From Welwitschia mirabilis (taxonomy: Eukaryota; Gnetophyta; Gnetopsida; Welwitschiales): a DNA stretch of 64,000 nt. A program made the translations under genes and the position numbers. Positions 46,848 through 58,566 of the stretch are shown here, piece after piece. The stretch lies in assembly GCA_051453625.1 (NCBI GenBank), contig JBOZIK010000001.1:94428550-94492549 (forward strand). Direction: 5' to 3'. The stretch's first letter is position 1, and each line of letters opens with the position of its first letter. Under the pieces are notes generated by a model that saw only the letters and a program-made list of their open reading frames with translations, did not search any database and had not been told where the DNA came from.

Positions 46848-48113
46848 TATGAATTAATTCTAGAAGGGGTTGAATAGGTTGTAATAAAATATTTATCCAC
46901 CTTGAAGACCTACAAATAAAAAGCATATAAACCATCAAAAGATTATAGAATGTTTTAATGATGGATGGTCATTACCTTTCAGCTCTTAGACATCATGTCT
47001 CTAGCTGACATAGGTTAACCTCAATGGTTGGTTTTTAGGCTCACTAAAAATCTATACAATTATTAGTGGATTTTAGAGCTAATCCATAACCATAGAAGCA
47101 AGGTGTACAAATGCATAATTATGATCCATAGGTACAAAATGCAAATTAAGCCTTGATAAGCTAGATAAGAAGAAGAGAAAAAGTCCACGAGAGATTTGAT
47201 CTCACAATAATTCAAGCATAATGTATATAGAACATGTAACAGTGTTAGATGTATTGTATCTAGTTTAAAAGTGGTAACCTTCATTGATAAAAAGAATATA
47301 TTTAAATGGAATAATTAAAAATAGCTATTTCAAGGGCATCAATAACAATTAAAATCTGGTTCTGCTATTTTTAGTAAATCACAAAAGTGTAGCAGTTATG
47401 TTCATAACATGTTAAATCAACCTCACAGGAATCTTGGTCACCCTTGTATCTACTTACCCTTATTAAAATATTAGGTTACCTTTGCTTAGTTCAGTTTTAA
47501 TAGTTTGCTTATTCTATCTCCCTTATTGAAATGTTAGGTCGCCCATTTCTACTTTAGTTTTAATAGCATTACTTCTGAACATTCAGTCACCCTCACAATG
47601 AAAAGGAATTGACTTTATATGAGGTTATTCAAATCTTAATGGATTGGTCAACCTCTTTATGACTATTTTCTATGAAGTGATTAGTCACTTGTGCATGTGT
47701 TTTCAGTCATCTTTACTGTTAGTTAATTTGAAAATTTTTGAAAGAGGTTCAATTTCCCTTAACATTATTGATTAGTCACCCTCTTATTTCTTAGTTTGTA
47801 TCAAGTTTGATCATATGATCACCCCACCTGTGATACAAGGTCACCCATGCTGGAATTAGTATCTAGTTGATTAGCAGTCCAATCATCCTATCTTGAAAAC
47901 ACAATTGTCGGGGCCTGAAGCAGTTTAACCTTACTGATAGTCTGATCACTTAAGTTTCACTTTTTAGTCATCTTCATATTACTCAGTGTATATTCACAAG
48001 TCTGTTTGGTCACCTGTATACTAAAATATTCATCCAGTTTTGGAAAATCTCTGCAAAATAACTATCTCTATAGAAACTCATTAATTGATCAATGATAATA
48101 AGTTCTTTCAATA
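46848..48113 (-). repeat. copia-3 LTR-C, shared LTR
   Basis: 1,266 bp, edge TATGAATTAATTCTAGAAGG (TG changed to TA). It matches LTR-A from end to end, including the array of GGTCACC words at 47,430-48,030. It has a primer site on its left and a polypurine tract on its right, so it is the 5' LTR of copy 2 and the 3' LTR of copy 3. Confidence 0.8.
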
Positions 48114-48429
48114 AACTCTTCCTTTGTTATTAATTAAGAAAAAATAATATTTTAAAGCATGTCTCCCCTCTTAATCAAATAATTTGATAACCAATTCATA
48201 TTATCTCAAGTTTTACAGGAGAAATGGAGGTAGAAATATTTTAATCAAAAATAGATTTTCATTTTCATAAAGAAAACACATTTTATATTAAACAAAATAT
48301 AAAAAACGTTGATACATCTAAAGAAGTACAATCTAGTCATTAAATTTTATAAAATATTTTTAACAAGCACATATTTCTCCTTCTTTTTGATGAAATCAAG
48401 GATAAAGAGTACAAAAGAGAAAGAGACAA

Positions 48430-49440
48430 AAAAATCATTGAAAATTAGAGGATTCTTCAAAAGACTGAGCATCCTTACTCTAAGAAGTATTAGTTATAGA
48501 AGTACCACTGGAAATAAGTGCAGCCATAATGGGTTGAGTGCAAAAGTTATGGTGGTACAATAGGTGAGGAAATTCTAAGGTATAAAAGGCCTTAACCTTG
48601 GACCTAGAAGGAGTAGAAAGATCCTCAAATATGTGCATCTTAGAGAGTGTGGCATGGTTAATAAACCCATTGGGCTTTTGTACCTCCTACAGAGAAAGAT
48701 GTAAAATGTCAAAGTACCAATAAATCCTACTGATAAGAAAGGGATATGACAGGGAACACCTCTTATGAGGCTGAAGCTAGTTAACCATGTACTTAAGCAT
48801 AATGCCAAGAGCATCAATGTCATGTCTCCAATCTAATAAGTAAGAAAGAAACACTCATGGTTGGAGAGCTTATCTCTGTACCTAGCAATAGGAAGAAAAT
48901 TATATGAAAGAATTAAATGCAAAAGATGGTACCTAAAAAGAAGTTAAGAAGATTTAAGAGTCTTCTTCCAAGATGATGGATGTGCCACATACATGTTGAG
49001 TAGTAGCTTCCTTCTCTTTGAAAGATTCAGCCATGGCCCAATATTCTCTCATGTTCCCTTGAGATGACCTAGTGAGGAAATCTATCAGATCAGTATTGAT
49101 GTGCATCTTATAACCAAAAATAAATGTGATGAATGTGGAATGAATAGCATCAAAATGGACATTTAAGTAAAATAACTTACTAACCAAGGAATAGCATATT
49201 CTTGAGACATGGATAAAGTAACTTCAATTACCTCCTCAAGGAGGGTTTTGAATTCTTTTAAACTAAGGAACTGCATAGGTTCATAGGTCCTTTTAATGGA
49301 AATGAAAATAGATTCAAAATTCTTTTCAAGGTGCTCTGCTTACTTTGAGCTCATTCTTATAAAAATGTAGCTAGAAAATTTGATAGTAGACTCCTTTCTT
49401 TTCTTCTTGAAATCCTCTTCAAACCACTAGAAAGCCATTT
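48430..49440 (-). pseudogene. copia-3 extra ORF, plant transposon-protein-like (copy 2)
   Basis: Same position and order as 37,976-38,995. The segment 49,190-48,954 is open for 77 codons: LFYLNVHFDAIHSTFI, INTDLIDFLTRSSQGNMREY, WAMAESFKEKEATTQHV. Another frame of 48,823-48,440 continues IMLKYMVN, stop, LQPHKRCSLSYPFLISRIYW, then QPIMAALISSGTSITNTS and DAQSFEE. Protein-level agreement with copy 1 across the domain, with independent stops, shows that this ORF belonged to the ancestral element. Confidence 0.55.
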
Positions 49441-49639
49441 GAAGACCAAATTTGAAGTGAAAAAGCATAAAAGAGGAGAAGAGTGGGTTATAAGAGCTAA
49501 AGAAAATGATAACATTAAATAGGATAAATAAATATTTTGAAAGGGTGGGCAGATTTAAAAATTTGTAGTGCACTATCTTAAATGTAGGTGACTAAACAAA
49601 TGTATCAGTAAACCTATATAAAGTTTTAAAATTTGAATA

Positions 49640-49970
49640 GTAAGGCAATGATCAATAATATAATAAATGTGATCAATCCTATGAGAGGAAAATTTGATAG
49701 CAAAACCTAAGGTAAAGTTAGTCGACCCTAAGAAAGAAAAGATCGACTTGATTTAACAAGAAAAAGGAGCTTCATGAGATTGATCCAATATGCATGAGTA
49801 GTCAACCCATTAAAAAGGAGGTTTAATAGAGAAAAAACTAAGATGAACAAGATCAACCTGACTAAAGGGTACGATCAATCAAAAGTGAAGAAAAGTTTAA
49901 TAAGAAAAATTGAAAGACAGACAATCACCCCAAAATACTGATGAGGTTGACCAAGGTACATTTTGATATA
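49640..49970. repeat. GATCAACC/GTCGACCC word array, copy 2
   Basis: This is the counterpart of 39,070-39,430. GATCAATCC, GTCGACCC, GATCGACTT, GATTGATCC, GTCAACCCA, GATCAACCTGA and GATCAATC occur in the same order. Two words here still retain a CG where copy 1 has CA or TG. Confidence 0.6.
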
Positions 49971-49989
49971 ACATGGAAAGTTTTGAATC

Positions 49990-50770
49990 CATCAATAAAA
50001 CTCTAATGTTTAACTGAGGTTGGGTGTTTTAGATCTTCCTCAGACATGATACCTAGAAAGTAACAAAATTTAGCAAAATGATCAGATGATAACAATTTTG
50101 TAAAAATATCTACCAATTGATCTTGAGTACAAACATATTTAAGTGTGATAAGTTTTTCTATATCAAGTCTCAAAAATAAAATTATACCTAAGATTAATGT
50201 GCTTGGTGTGAGTGTGTTGAGGTAGGTTATGAGTGATTTGAATAGCACTAAAGTTGTTACATAGAATAGGAACTTCAAATATGGCTAGGTTAATGTCTTT
50301 TAAATTTTCTTTCATCCATAGCATCTAATGTAGTAAGCCTTAATAACTATGTACTCAGTTTATATTGTAGATAGAGATATGAAACATTGCTTCTTGTTGT
50401 GCCAAGTAGTGAGATAATTGCTAAAGAAAAAAACATCCATCACTTATGTTCTATCAATCATCTTTGCATCCATCCTAGTCTGCATTACTATAAACTGTTA
50501 AACTTAGAGAAATATTACTTGAATACGAAAGACTAAAATTAAGAGTATCTTTAACATAGCAAAGTATTCTCTTTATAGTAGAGATGTGATTATTTTGTTT
50601 TACTTTAATACTTGGAACACAAACTAATACTAAATGCTATGTCAGGACATCTAGCTATTAGATATAATAAACTTCTAATAATGTTGCAATATAACTTGTG
50701 ATCTATATCCTTGCCTTCTTCATCAAGAGGAAGTTTGATGTTAGTGGCCATTAGAGAGTTCATACTTTTG
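49990..50770 (-). pseudogene. copia-3 RNase H, copy 3
   Basis: The open frame 50,278-50,003 ends the domain: LDIEKLITLKYVCTQDQLVD, IFTKLLSSDHFAKFCYF, LGIMSEEDLKHPT. The upstream part (50,290-50,770) parallels 39,690-40,200 with more stops, including CFIS-ST-AEY-like remnants. No complete catalytic set is visible. Confidence 0.75.
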
Positions 50771-50774
50771 GAAT

Positions 50775-51645
50775 TTTTAAGTTTAAATTTTTTGATGAGA
50801 TTTAAAGGTATTTCTTCTAATTTATAAAGATACTATTATCATGTTGTTGGATTTGAAGATCTAAAAACATGTTAACTAGTTCAATCATACTCATTTCGAA
50901 CTTAGATCTCATTAGATTTACAAAATCATTTGATAATCCTTCATTAGTTAATTCAAAAATAATGTTATTCACATATGTTTGAACTAAAATTAAATTATTA
51001 TTCACTAATTTTCTAAATAATGTTCTATTAATAGAGCCTTTAGTAACATCATGCTGAAGCAAATAGAAGAAAATTTTCTTATACCAAGATTGAGGAGCTT
51101 GTTTTAACTCATACAAAGCCTTCTTAACTTTGTACACATATTCTTATTTTTGAGGATCAGCAAAGCCTTATGGTTGTTCTATATAAACATATTCTAAATG
51201 TGATCATTTAGAAAAGCACTCTTTACATCCATCTAAAAAACTTTAATTTTCTTGTAATAAGAAAAAAATAGAAACATTCTTATAGACTAAAGTCTAGCAA
51301 TAGAAGCAAAATTATTATCATAATCTACTTCTTCTATTTGAGAGTACCCTTGAGCTAAAAGCCTAGCTTTGTTCTTAGTAATCTCATTATTTTCATTTAC
51401 TTTATTTCTAAAAATCCATTTTATGCCTATGATATTTATTCTAGATGGTTTAGAAATAAGAGACCACACCTGATTTCAAGAGAATTGTTCAAGTTCTTTC
51501 TGCATTACATTCATCCAATATGGATTAGATTCAGCCTCTTCAAAAGTTCTTAGTTCCACCTAAGAACAAAGAAATATAAGCATTGAAATTCTTAAGAGAG
51601 TTTTTAGTGACTATAACTTGTTCCATATTTCCAATGATTGAATTA
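50775..51645 (-). pseudogene. copia-3 reverse transcriptase, copy 3, truncated
   Basis: The open frame 51,469-51,287 gives KPSRINIIGIKWIFRNKVNE and NKARLLAQGYSQIEEVDYD. The open frame 51,137-50,817 gives MYKVKKALYELKQAPQSWYK and, at the active site, QTYVNNIIFELTNEGLSNDF. Both catalytic aspartates of YVDD are Asn, two G-to-A changes on the coding strand. The copy ends at about 51,645, matching 41,090 of copy 1, where copia-2b sequence begins, so its integrase and gag are missing. Confidence 0.85.
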
Positions 51646-53033
51646 AAAGATAGCTTTCTCTCACATAGAGAATAGCTTTCTCTCATACCTTTGGATATTC
51701 TTATCCTACAAAGAACATTAGTTTTGATAAATCGTTAACTTAACATATAGAATAAAAAGCTCCTCATAAGATATCACTCTCTTCTCTTCAAGGATAACTA
51801 ATAATGTAATACCAAAAATATGCACCAAAGAATAATCACAAAGTAAAATTCTCCTTGTAAGGTAGTAACCTCTTCCCCTTAGGAATAACTATAAATACAA
51901 GAACACAACATGCTTAAAAGCATCCACAAGGCACACCCATATAAGGGTTTTCTTCTAAAATGGAATTCTAGTAAGGGATACTTAAGTTTAATAATAAGAA
52001 ATAGACTGTATATAATATTTAAGAATAAGATAATCCAATAATATAAGTTTTAACAAATAAATGATAACAAATATAATAATGAGCCTATATGATAAGTTTT
52101 TAAAGAACAGCTTGTGTTCCTTCTTGTTATCATCATTATGAATGATAAATAATGATTCAAAAATACAAAATTTAATGAACAAAAGATGTATACACTTGAA
52201 AGTTCCTTGAAAATGATAGCTTGACACTTCATGAGTAAATCCATTCACCTATACATTCATTTTCTATGTTGCAGTGTTATAACATCTATTCATCACATCA
52301 TGTCTTTATACCATTTGAATAGTTTGTTACTAGTTGATCTAGGACATAGATGTTTGAACTTTGTAACTATAGTGTAATCAATATAAATGGCTAGGCATCA
52401 AGTGCATATCCTCCATTTTATTTGACATGAACCTTTATCAAAGACATCTTTAAAATTGTAAACATCTACTATTTATCACACATCTTTCACATGGTAGACC
52501 TGTTTAGTTAAGGTGCCTAGAAATTAATGAAACTTACATTGTAAGATATTTGACCCTTTGTAATAATGAATCTATGATGAAAATCTTGATAGCATTTCTA
52601 AAAAGTAAATTATTTTTCAAAGTATCAATTGACCCTGTTACCTATTCTGATTTAGTATAGACATTTTTAAACATGTAGATCTCTTTCGTCTGTGTTAGAT
52701 CCATATTTTAGTATAGCCATCTTCATTGAGATAATCATCTTTTAACTATAGTTTTAAACTTTATTTATCATAAATTTCTTTAAGCAGTAAACATCTTCAC
52801 AATATATGTCTTTAAGAGTGTGGACATCTTCCTTATAAACATCTCCATTCTATAGACATCTTCAATTAATTGATTTGGCATTTTAAACTCTGAGGTTAAA
52901 TTTTTATTAGATATCATATTAAAGATTTGACATTAACTAATGATTTTCATGATTTTATTTTCTTTACATTATTCTATCTACATAATAGCATAAAATATTT
53001 AATAAGTGGAATCATCAAAACTAGATTTTACCA
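51646..53033 (-). repeat. copia-2b LTR fragment (U3 side)
   Basis: It aligns with 17,885-19,263: for example TTCACAAGGCA/ATCCACAAGGCA, ATATAAGGGTT, AGGGATCCTTAAG/AGGGATACTTAAG and AAAACTAGATTT occur in the same order. AGACATCTT-type words recur at 52,500-52,870. The first 45 bp include ATAGCTTTCTCTCA twice, 22 bp apart. Confidence 0.7.
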
Positions 53034-53242
53034 AACATCCCTAAATCCTTGACCTTATTCCTCTTCACTAGTTTATCTTTTACCATTTTCATGTCAATAG
53101 ATACAAGGAAAAATTTATGCTTTTATGGTCTCCCTCTCTATCATCTCTCTAAACCCTAAAACTTTCCTTTCCTTAAAGCATGCTTTTCTCTTTTAACAAA
53201 TAGATCTTTTTTGCTCAACTTCCTTTCATAGGATCTTTTTTA

Positions 53243-53254
53243 GCTCTGATACCA
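53243..53254 (-). promoter_or_regulatory. copia-2b primer-binding site
   Basis: The - strand reads TGGTATCAGAGC, an exact match to the 12-nt initiator tRNA-Met primer-site core of plant copia elements. It is the least decayed primer site in the window. Confidence 0.85.
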
Positions 53255-53256
53255 TT

Positions 53257-53720
53257 TAATAGAACCAAAAGATAATCTACTATACAGTTATGTAGTATAA
53301 AAAACATTACAAAAATATATAATTAATGGTATATTAAATCTAAATGTTGAAATGCATTAAAACAAAAGATAAAAAACACAAAGTAATTCTCAGTCCCTTG
53401 CTAAACTAGATCAAACAAGTAGGTAATGCCTTTCCATTAATATTCCATTTAAATTTATACATGATACTTTTTTATAAATAAATAATTAACTAATAAATAA
53501 AACTATAGATTTAATAAACCTAGACATCTCTTTCTATTTTATAAATAACCCCTTAGACTTCCCTTCCCCTCCTTTCAAGATAATAATTACAATAAGGAAG
53601 TGTTACAATAACAAGAGGCTTACATCCTTTATAACATCATCTTTGATAACCTATAACTTCTATATCATCTACTAATTTCTAGAAACATCTGAAGTGGATA
53701 CTCCTATGTCATTTTTTCTC
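53257..53720 (-). repeat. copia-2b LTR fragment (U5 side)
   Basis: It aligns with 17,265-17,640, for example ATTAAAACAAAAG, CTTTCCATTAATATT and TTTCTAGAAACATCT. Similarity ends near 53,720 after CTCCTATGTCA. Confidence 0.7.
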
Positions 53721-54903
53721 TTAAATTTTAGCCATTCTCTTCCTATTTCAACTCTATAATCCTAATCTTTATGCCTCTACTTCAATCCCTATCTATCTTC
53801 GCAGCTTAAATAAACTTCTTCGTTATTTACTTTAATTTTTTTCATGTACTTACCAATTATGTTTTTCTCATGTTAATTTTACAACTCATTTTTTGGTGTA
53901 TAGGATTATTTACACAACTTTAACTTCCTTTAAAAAAGAAGGATTAACTAAGTTTTAGAGAAAATCCAAGGGATACACTATTAGAATTAAAGAGAATATG
54001 ACATCATGAAATAAAAAGATAGAAATGGGAAGACTTAGCTCTAAAGAGAACATAGGAAAAAAAAGTATATAAACCTACTTTTTTTGTGTGGATCTTTCCA
54101 AGGCTAATAGAGAATTAGTGCCAATACTAAGTAAAATATCAGGTTCACTTGTAGAATGAATTATTTTTTCTTTCTGATTATCTTATCTATAAGTTATTTA
54201 GTTTCTATGATTCTATAATCAAATTTTTGAAAAATCCCATTCTATAAAATATTCATTTTCTCTCATAATAGTGTATTTCTTAAGAAGTTGATGTATGCCA
54301 TTTGTAGTTAAAGCCTTAATTTATTTATTATCTTTACATTTTTAAAAGAATTATATCATTAGTTTCTATTTTAATAATGAGTCTAGCAATGCTTGTGACA
54401 TTTTTTCTATCTCTTTAGATGTATTCTAAACCATTAATTTGAGATGATGATTTTGTGGCATTATATCTATGGACAATGTATTTTTATTCCTATATGACCG
54501 TTTAGTTAATTGTGACGCCTTTCAAAACAAAGAATATACGTGATAATTTATTGAAAAAATTAGTGATTCTTATTTTAAGTCTAAATATTGAGCTCAGTCA
54601 TATTTAGTAAATAACTTCATATGATCATGTAACAAATTATTAAATGAATTGATTTGTGAAGTTTTAAAGAGAACTTGTTTTATTGATACTTTATAAAGGG
54701 TTTTTTGTTAATAATTATTTGACATTAGTATTGCATCATGAATTTTCCCTTCATAATTGGTTCTAGAGTGTACTCAATTTATAGTGGTCATTTCTACAAT
54801 GTTTAAAATCTTATACTTCTAGATGCTTTAATTTTCTAATATAATACTTCAATTATTTGAATTTGGACTTTGTGTATTGGGTTTTGGATATCCATTACTC
54901 TTC
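53721..54903. other. AT-rich DNA, nothing recognised
   Basis: No domain, RNA gene or clear repeat was seen on either strand. Confidence 0.45.
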
Positions 54904-55450
54904 AGATTCATCTGTCTGTGACATATGATTTCTATAGTGTATGATGCATGTCTCTTAATCAAAAACTTCAACAAGTAATCCTTTTTAAATTACATTACCT
55001 AAAATTATGGTTAAAACTATTTGATTAACATAGTATCAAAATTATGGATTTATATAAAACGTTTAAAAGTATGCTATTGTACTTATATTACTAGGTACAA
55101 AAATGCATTATATATATGGAATAGTAATTAAAAAATATTATATTGGAAGATGTAGCAGTTGTAAGAAAATGTTTTAGATTCATCTGTTTGTGACATATGA
55201 TTTATATAGTGTATGATGCATTTCTCTTAATCATAAGCTTCAACAAGCACATCCTTTTTAAATTACATTATCTAAAACGATGGTTAAAATAATTTGATTA
55301 ATGTAGTACAAAAAATATGGATTTATATAAAATGTTTAAAAAGTATGCTATTGTACTTACATTACTAGGTGCAAAAAATACATTATATATGTTAAATAGC
55401 TATTTAAAAAATATTGTATTATAAGATGTAGCAGTTGCAAGAAAATGTTT
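54904..55450. repeat. 272-bp tandem duplication
   Basis: 54,904-55,175 and 55,176-55,450 are consecutive copies starting AGATTCATCTGT and ending GAAAATGTTT. They share TGACATATGATTT, AGTGTATGATGCAT and GTATGCTATTGTACTTA in order, with scattered substitutions and small indels. There is no coding frame. Confidence 0.85.
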
Positions 55451-57782
55451 GTCTCTTATTTGTACTTAACTTCTATAATTTTTTCCTTGTAAACCTTAGT
55501 AGATAAAATATTTTAAGAATATAAATAACATGTTTAGTATTTAATTATTATTATTGTATTTTCCTTTTATAATTATTAAATTGTTATTTACAATAAATAA
55601 TATTTAGATTTTATTATGTAGATCATCCTAAGTCGGCTAGTCTTCAACTTGTGTGAACAAACTCAAAAAGACTAATGGCACTACTACATTCACAAATTCT
55701 TTAGCATTAGAAGGATAAGTTCTTAAAAATACAAATTAAAAAGTAATAGCTAAATAATCAAAGGAGATTCTAAGAATACTAAAGATTCATTTAATTAATC
55801 CTAATAACTAAGAAAATATGCTATTAGCAAATTTTATGTATCTTTACATAATAAGCACATGAAATTAATACTAATAAATCAATTTTTAAAACACAACCTA
55901 ACTCAAGGGTGAGGAATCATCCATTCTATATTATGTTTTATTGGATTCTATTTTATTCCATTTTTAAATAACCTCTATTAGATGTATATTTTTCATAGCT
56001 ATAATAAGGGCTTGTCTTATCATGAGGTTCTAGCCTCTTTTCTTTCTTACTTATCATGCTAAAATAATTACCTCATAAGATAACTAACTTATCAAACCTG
56101 ATTAAATATTTTATATGAGATTGTTTATTTGATATATTGCCTCTATAATTTATTAATGCATTTTTGACCATTATTAAATATTATTTTGTTTTACATCATT
56201 AATGCAATTATGATTATTAGCCATCTAATATTTTATTTTTGAAGTTTCTTTCATATTCATTAGTTAAAATTGGTTTATTAAATGTTTTATTAGAGTTTTA
56301 TTAAGTTTTAATGTTTAATGTGTTAGTGCATATTACATATTGTATGTTATCATTCTTTTAATGAATTTAATTATAAGAGAATTCATCTCAAAATAATTTC
56401 GGGTTATAACATGTGAGATCTATAGTAAATGATTGAAATTAAAGCTACAAATCTATTAGACAATTTAAGTATACATATGATAAGATTTAAATACATTATT
56501 AATAAAATTACCATGTAATTTTGGTATAATTTAAAAGAAATTAATTACATTAATAACTATAGTCTACCACTTATGCCTAATTTGTTCAAGTGCAAGACAC
56601 TACAAAAAAATGTGGTGTCCATCTTTAATATTTTTTTATCATGCAATTTATAGGTACATTCTTATTGGGTAGTTGTAAGCCATCTTTCTATTTCAACTCT
56701 TAAATAATGTAATTGCATTTTTTTCTAAATATGCAAAGAAAATTTTAAGATAAGATAATTGTTAAATAGTTTACTTTTATATTAAGACCTCCTCTAATGA
56801 TGTTTAGGTGGAAATTTTTACTTCCTTATATGTTCTTTTAAAGATTATAAAGCATATTTTATTTTACAATCTTATCAACTTGTTTAAGATAATAAGAATA
56901 AAATTTCTTTTGAATATTTTATTTCTTGAGTTATACAACTTTATCATAAGGCCATCCTTTATTCTTGATTACCAACATTACTATTTTTAAGTATTTATCT
57001 ATTATGATTATAGAAATATTATGAGTATATTGTACAAACTAGCAAATAGCTTTAACTTATAATAGTATCATCTATAATTTATGTAGCATGGTATTATATT
57101 AATTCTATCTCTTCACTTTGAATTTATCTAACAAAAACAACTTCTAAATTTCTTTCTTTTTTAGTATTTATTTTCTAGACCAAAACCCTAAAAAATACAC
57201 TCATAGAAAAAAGATTATTGAATAATAGCATGATAGGGATTCTTTTAAAATTTTTGGGCTAAAAAATATTTCTTTTTACATTTCCTTTATAAATTAGAAT
57301 TATTGGACAAGAGCCATGGTAATCTATGACGTATTATTCTAATTTTCTTGAATCCATAAAACCTTATTACATAATGATGTATCATAATACTAAATTAGAC
57401 TTACTTTGAAGTTTACTTATGAATAATCATTTCTAGTGCTTATGAACTAATACTCTTATCTATTTTATTAATTATCCTTAAACACGCCTTTGTTTAAAAA
57501 TTTTTAATAATTATAATCCTTAAAATTTTTTGGTAATCCTTATAGAAGAATGATAATGAGCAGTTATTGCACTATAGTAAACTGCCGTAATTTTATAAAT
57601 TTAAGACTTCTACATCCACCTTGATTTTTAGGGTATAAAATAAATGTTACAATTAATAATAATTACTAAGGCATATCAAGTTTTAGCATTATTAACAAGG
57701 AATGCAATTAACCTTTCTTAGCTCACTAAAATATATATCTTTTTTTAAATTTTTTTTGAATTTGGTTCTAAATTAGCATTAT
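55451..57782. other. AT-rich DNA, nothing recognised
   Basis: Very AT-rich and non-coding by eye. The 60-codon frame at 56,808-56,990 has Ile/Leu/Phe-rich chance composition. Confidence 0.45.
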
Positions 57783-57801
57783 CAATATATATATATATAT
57801 A
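57783..57801. repeat. (AT)n microsatellite at gap edge
   Basis: A run of TA units leads straight into a 765-base N gap, so its length is unknown. Confidence 0.85.
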
Positions 57802-58566
57802 NNNNNNNNNNNNNNNNNNNNNNNNNNNNNNNNNNNNNNNNNNNNNNNNNNNNNNNNNNNNNNNNNNNNNNNNNNNNNNNNNNNNNNNNNNNNNNNNNNN
57901 NNNNNNNNNNNNNNNNNNNNNNNNNNNNNNNNNNNNNNNNNNNNNNNNNNNNNNNNNNNNNNNNNNNNNNNNNNNNNNNNNNNNNNNNNNNNNNNNNNNN
58001 NNNNNNNNNNNNNNNNNNNNNNNNNNNNNNNNNNNNNNNNNNNNNNNNNNNNNNNNNNNNNNNNNNNNNNNNNNNNNNNNNNNNNNNNNNNNNNNNNNNN
58101 NNNNNNNNNNNNNNNNNNNNNNNNNNNNNNNNNNNNNNNNNNNNNNNNNNNNNNNNNNNNNNNNNNNNNNNNNNNNNNNNNNNNNNNNNNNNNNNNNNNN
58201 NNNNNNNNNNNNNNNNNNNNNNNNNNNNNNNNNNNNNNNNNNNNNNNNNNNNNNNNNNNNNNNNNNNNNNNNNNNNNNNNNNNNNNNNNNNNNNNNNNNN
58301 NNNNNNNNNNNNNNNNNNNNNNNNNNNNNNNNNNNNNNNNNNNNNNNNNNNNNNNNNNNNNNNNNNNNNNNNNNNNNNNNNNNNNNNNNNNNNNNNNNNN
58401 NNNNNNNNNNNNNNNNNNNNNNNNNNNNNNNNNNNNNNNNNNNNNNNNNNNNNNNNNNNNNNNNNNNNNNNNNNNNNNNNNNNNNNNNNNNNNNNNNNNN
58501 NNNNNNNNNNNNNNNNNNNNNNNNNNNNNNNNNNNNNNNNNNNNNNNNNNNNNNNNNNNNNNNNNN
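57802..58566. other. Assembly gap, 765 N
   Basis: 765 unknown bases. The non-round size suggests an estimated gap length. Confidence 0.98.

Larger units (their letters stand above)
36367..51645 (-). mobile_element. copia-3 complex: LTR-sharing chain of SIRE-like copies
   Basis: Left to right: LTR-A (36,367-37,637), extra ORF, RNase H, RT, integrase, protease, gag (to 43,940), primer site, LTR-B (44,010 to the gap), a 44,644-45,022 unrelated piece, protease-gag of a second copy (45,023-46,790), primer site, LTR-C (46,848-48,113), extra ORF, RNase H, RT (to 51,640). All are on the - strand. LTR-C has a primer site and gag on its left and a polypurine tract and extra ORF on its right, so it serves as 5' LTR of one copy and 3' LTR of another. 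I infer recombination between copies. Lineage call from Gag, protease and RNase H motifs. Confidence 0.8.
51646..53720 (-). mobile_element. copia-2b, internally deleted copia-2 relative
   Basis: An LTR part (51,646-53,033) matches the U3 side of the copia-2 LTR. It is followed by only about 220 bp and then by an LTR part (53,257-53,720) matching the other side of the same LTR. The short internal piece holds an exact primer-binding core. On the - strand it also has an ATG near 53,094 opening MKMVKDKLVKRNKVKDLGM, which could be the first codons of Gag. The rest of the element is lost, so it resembles a terminal-repeat miniature derivative. Both LTR parts are truncated at their outer ends. Confidence 0.65.
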
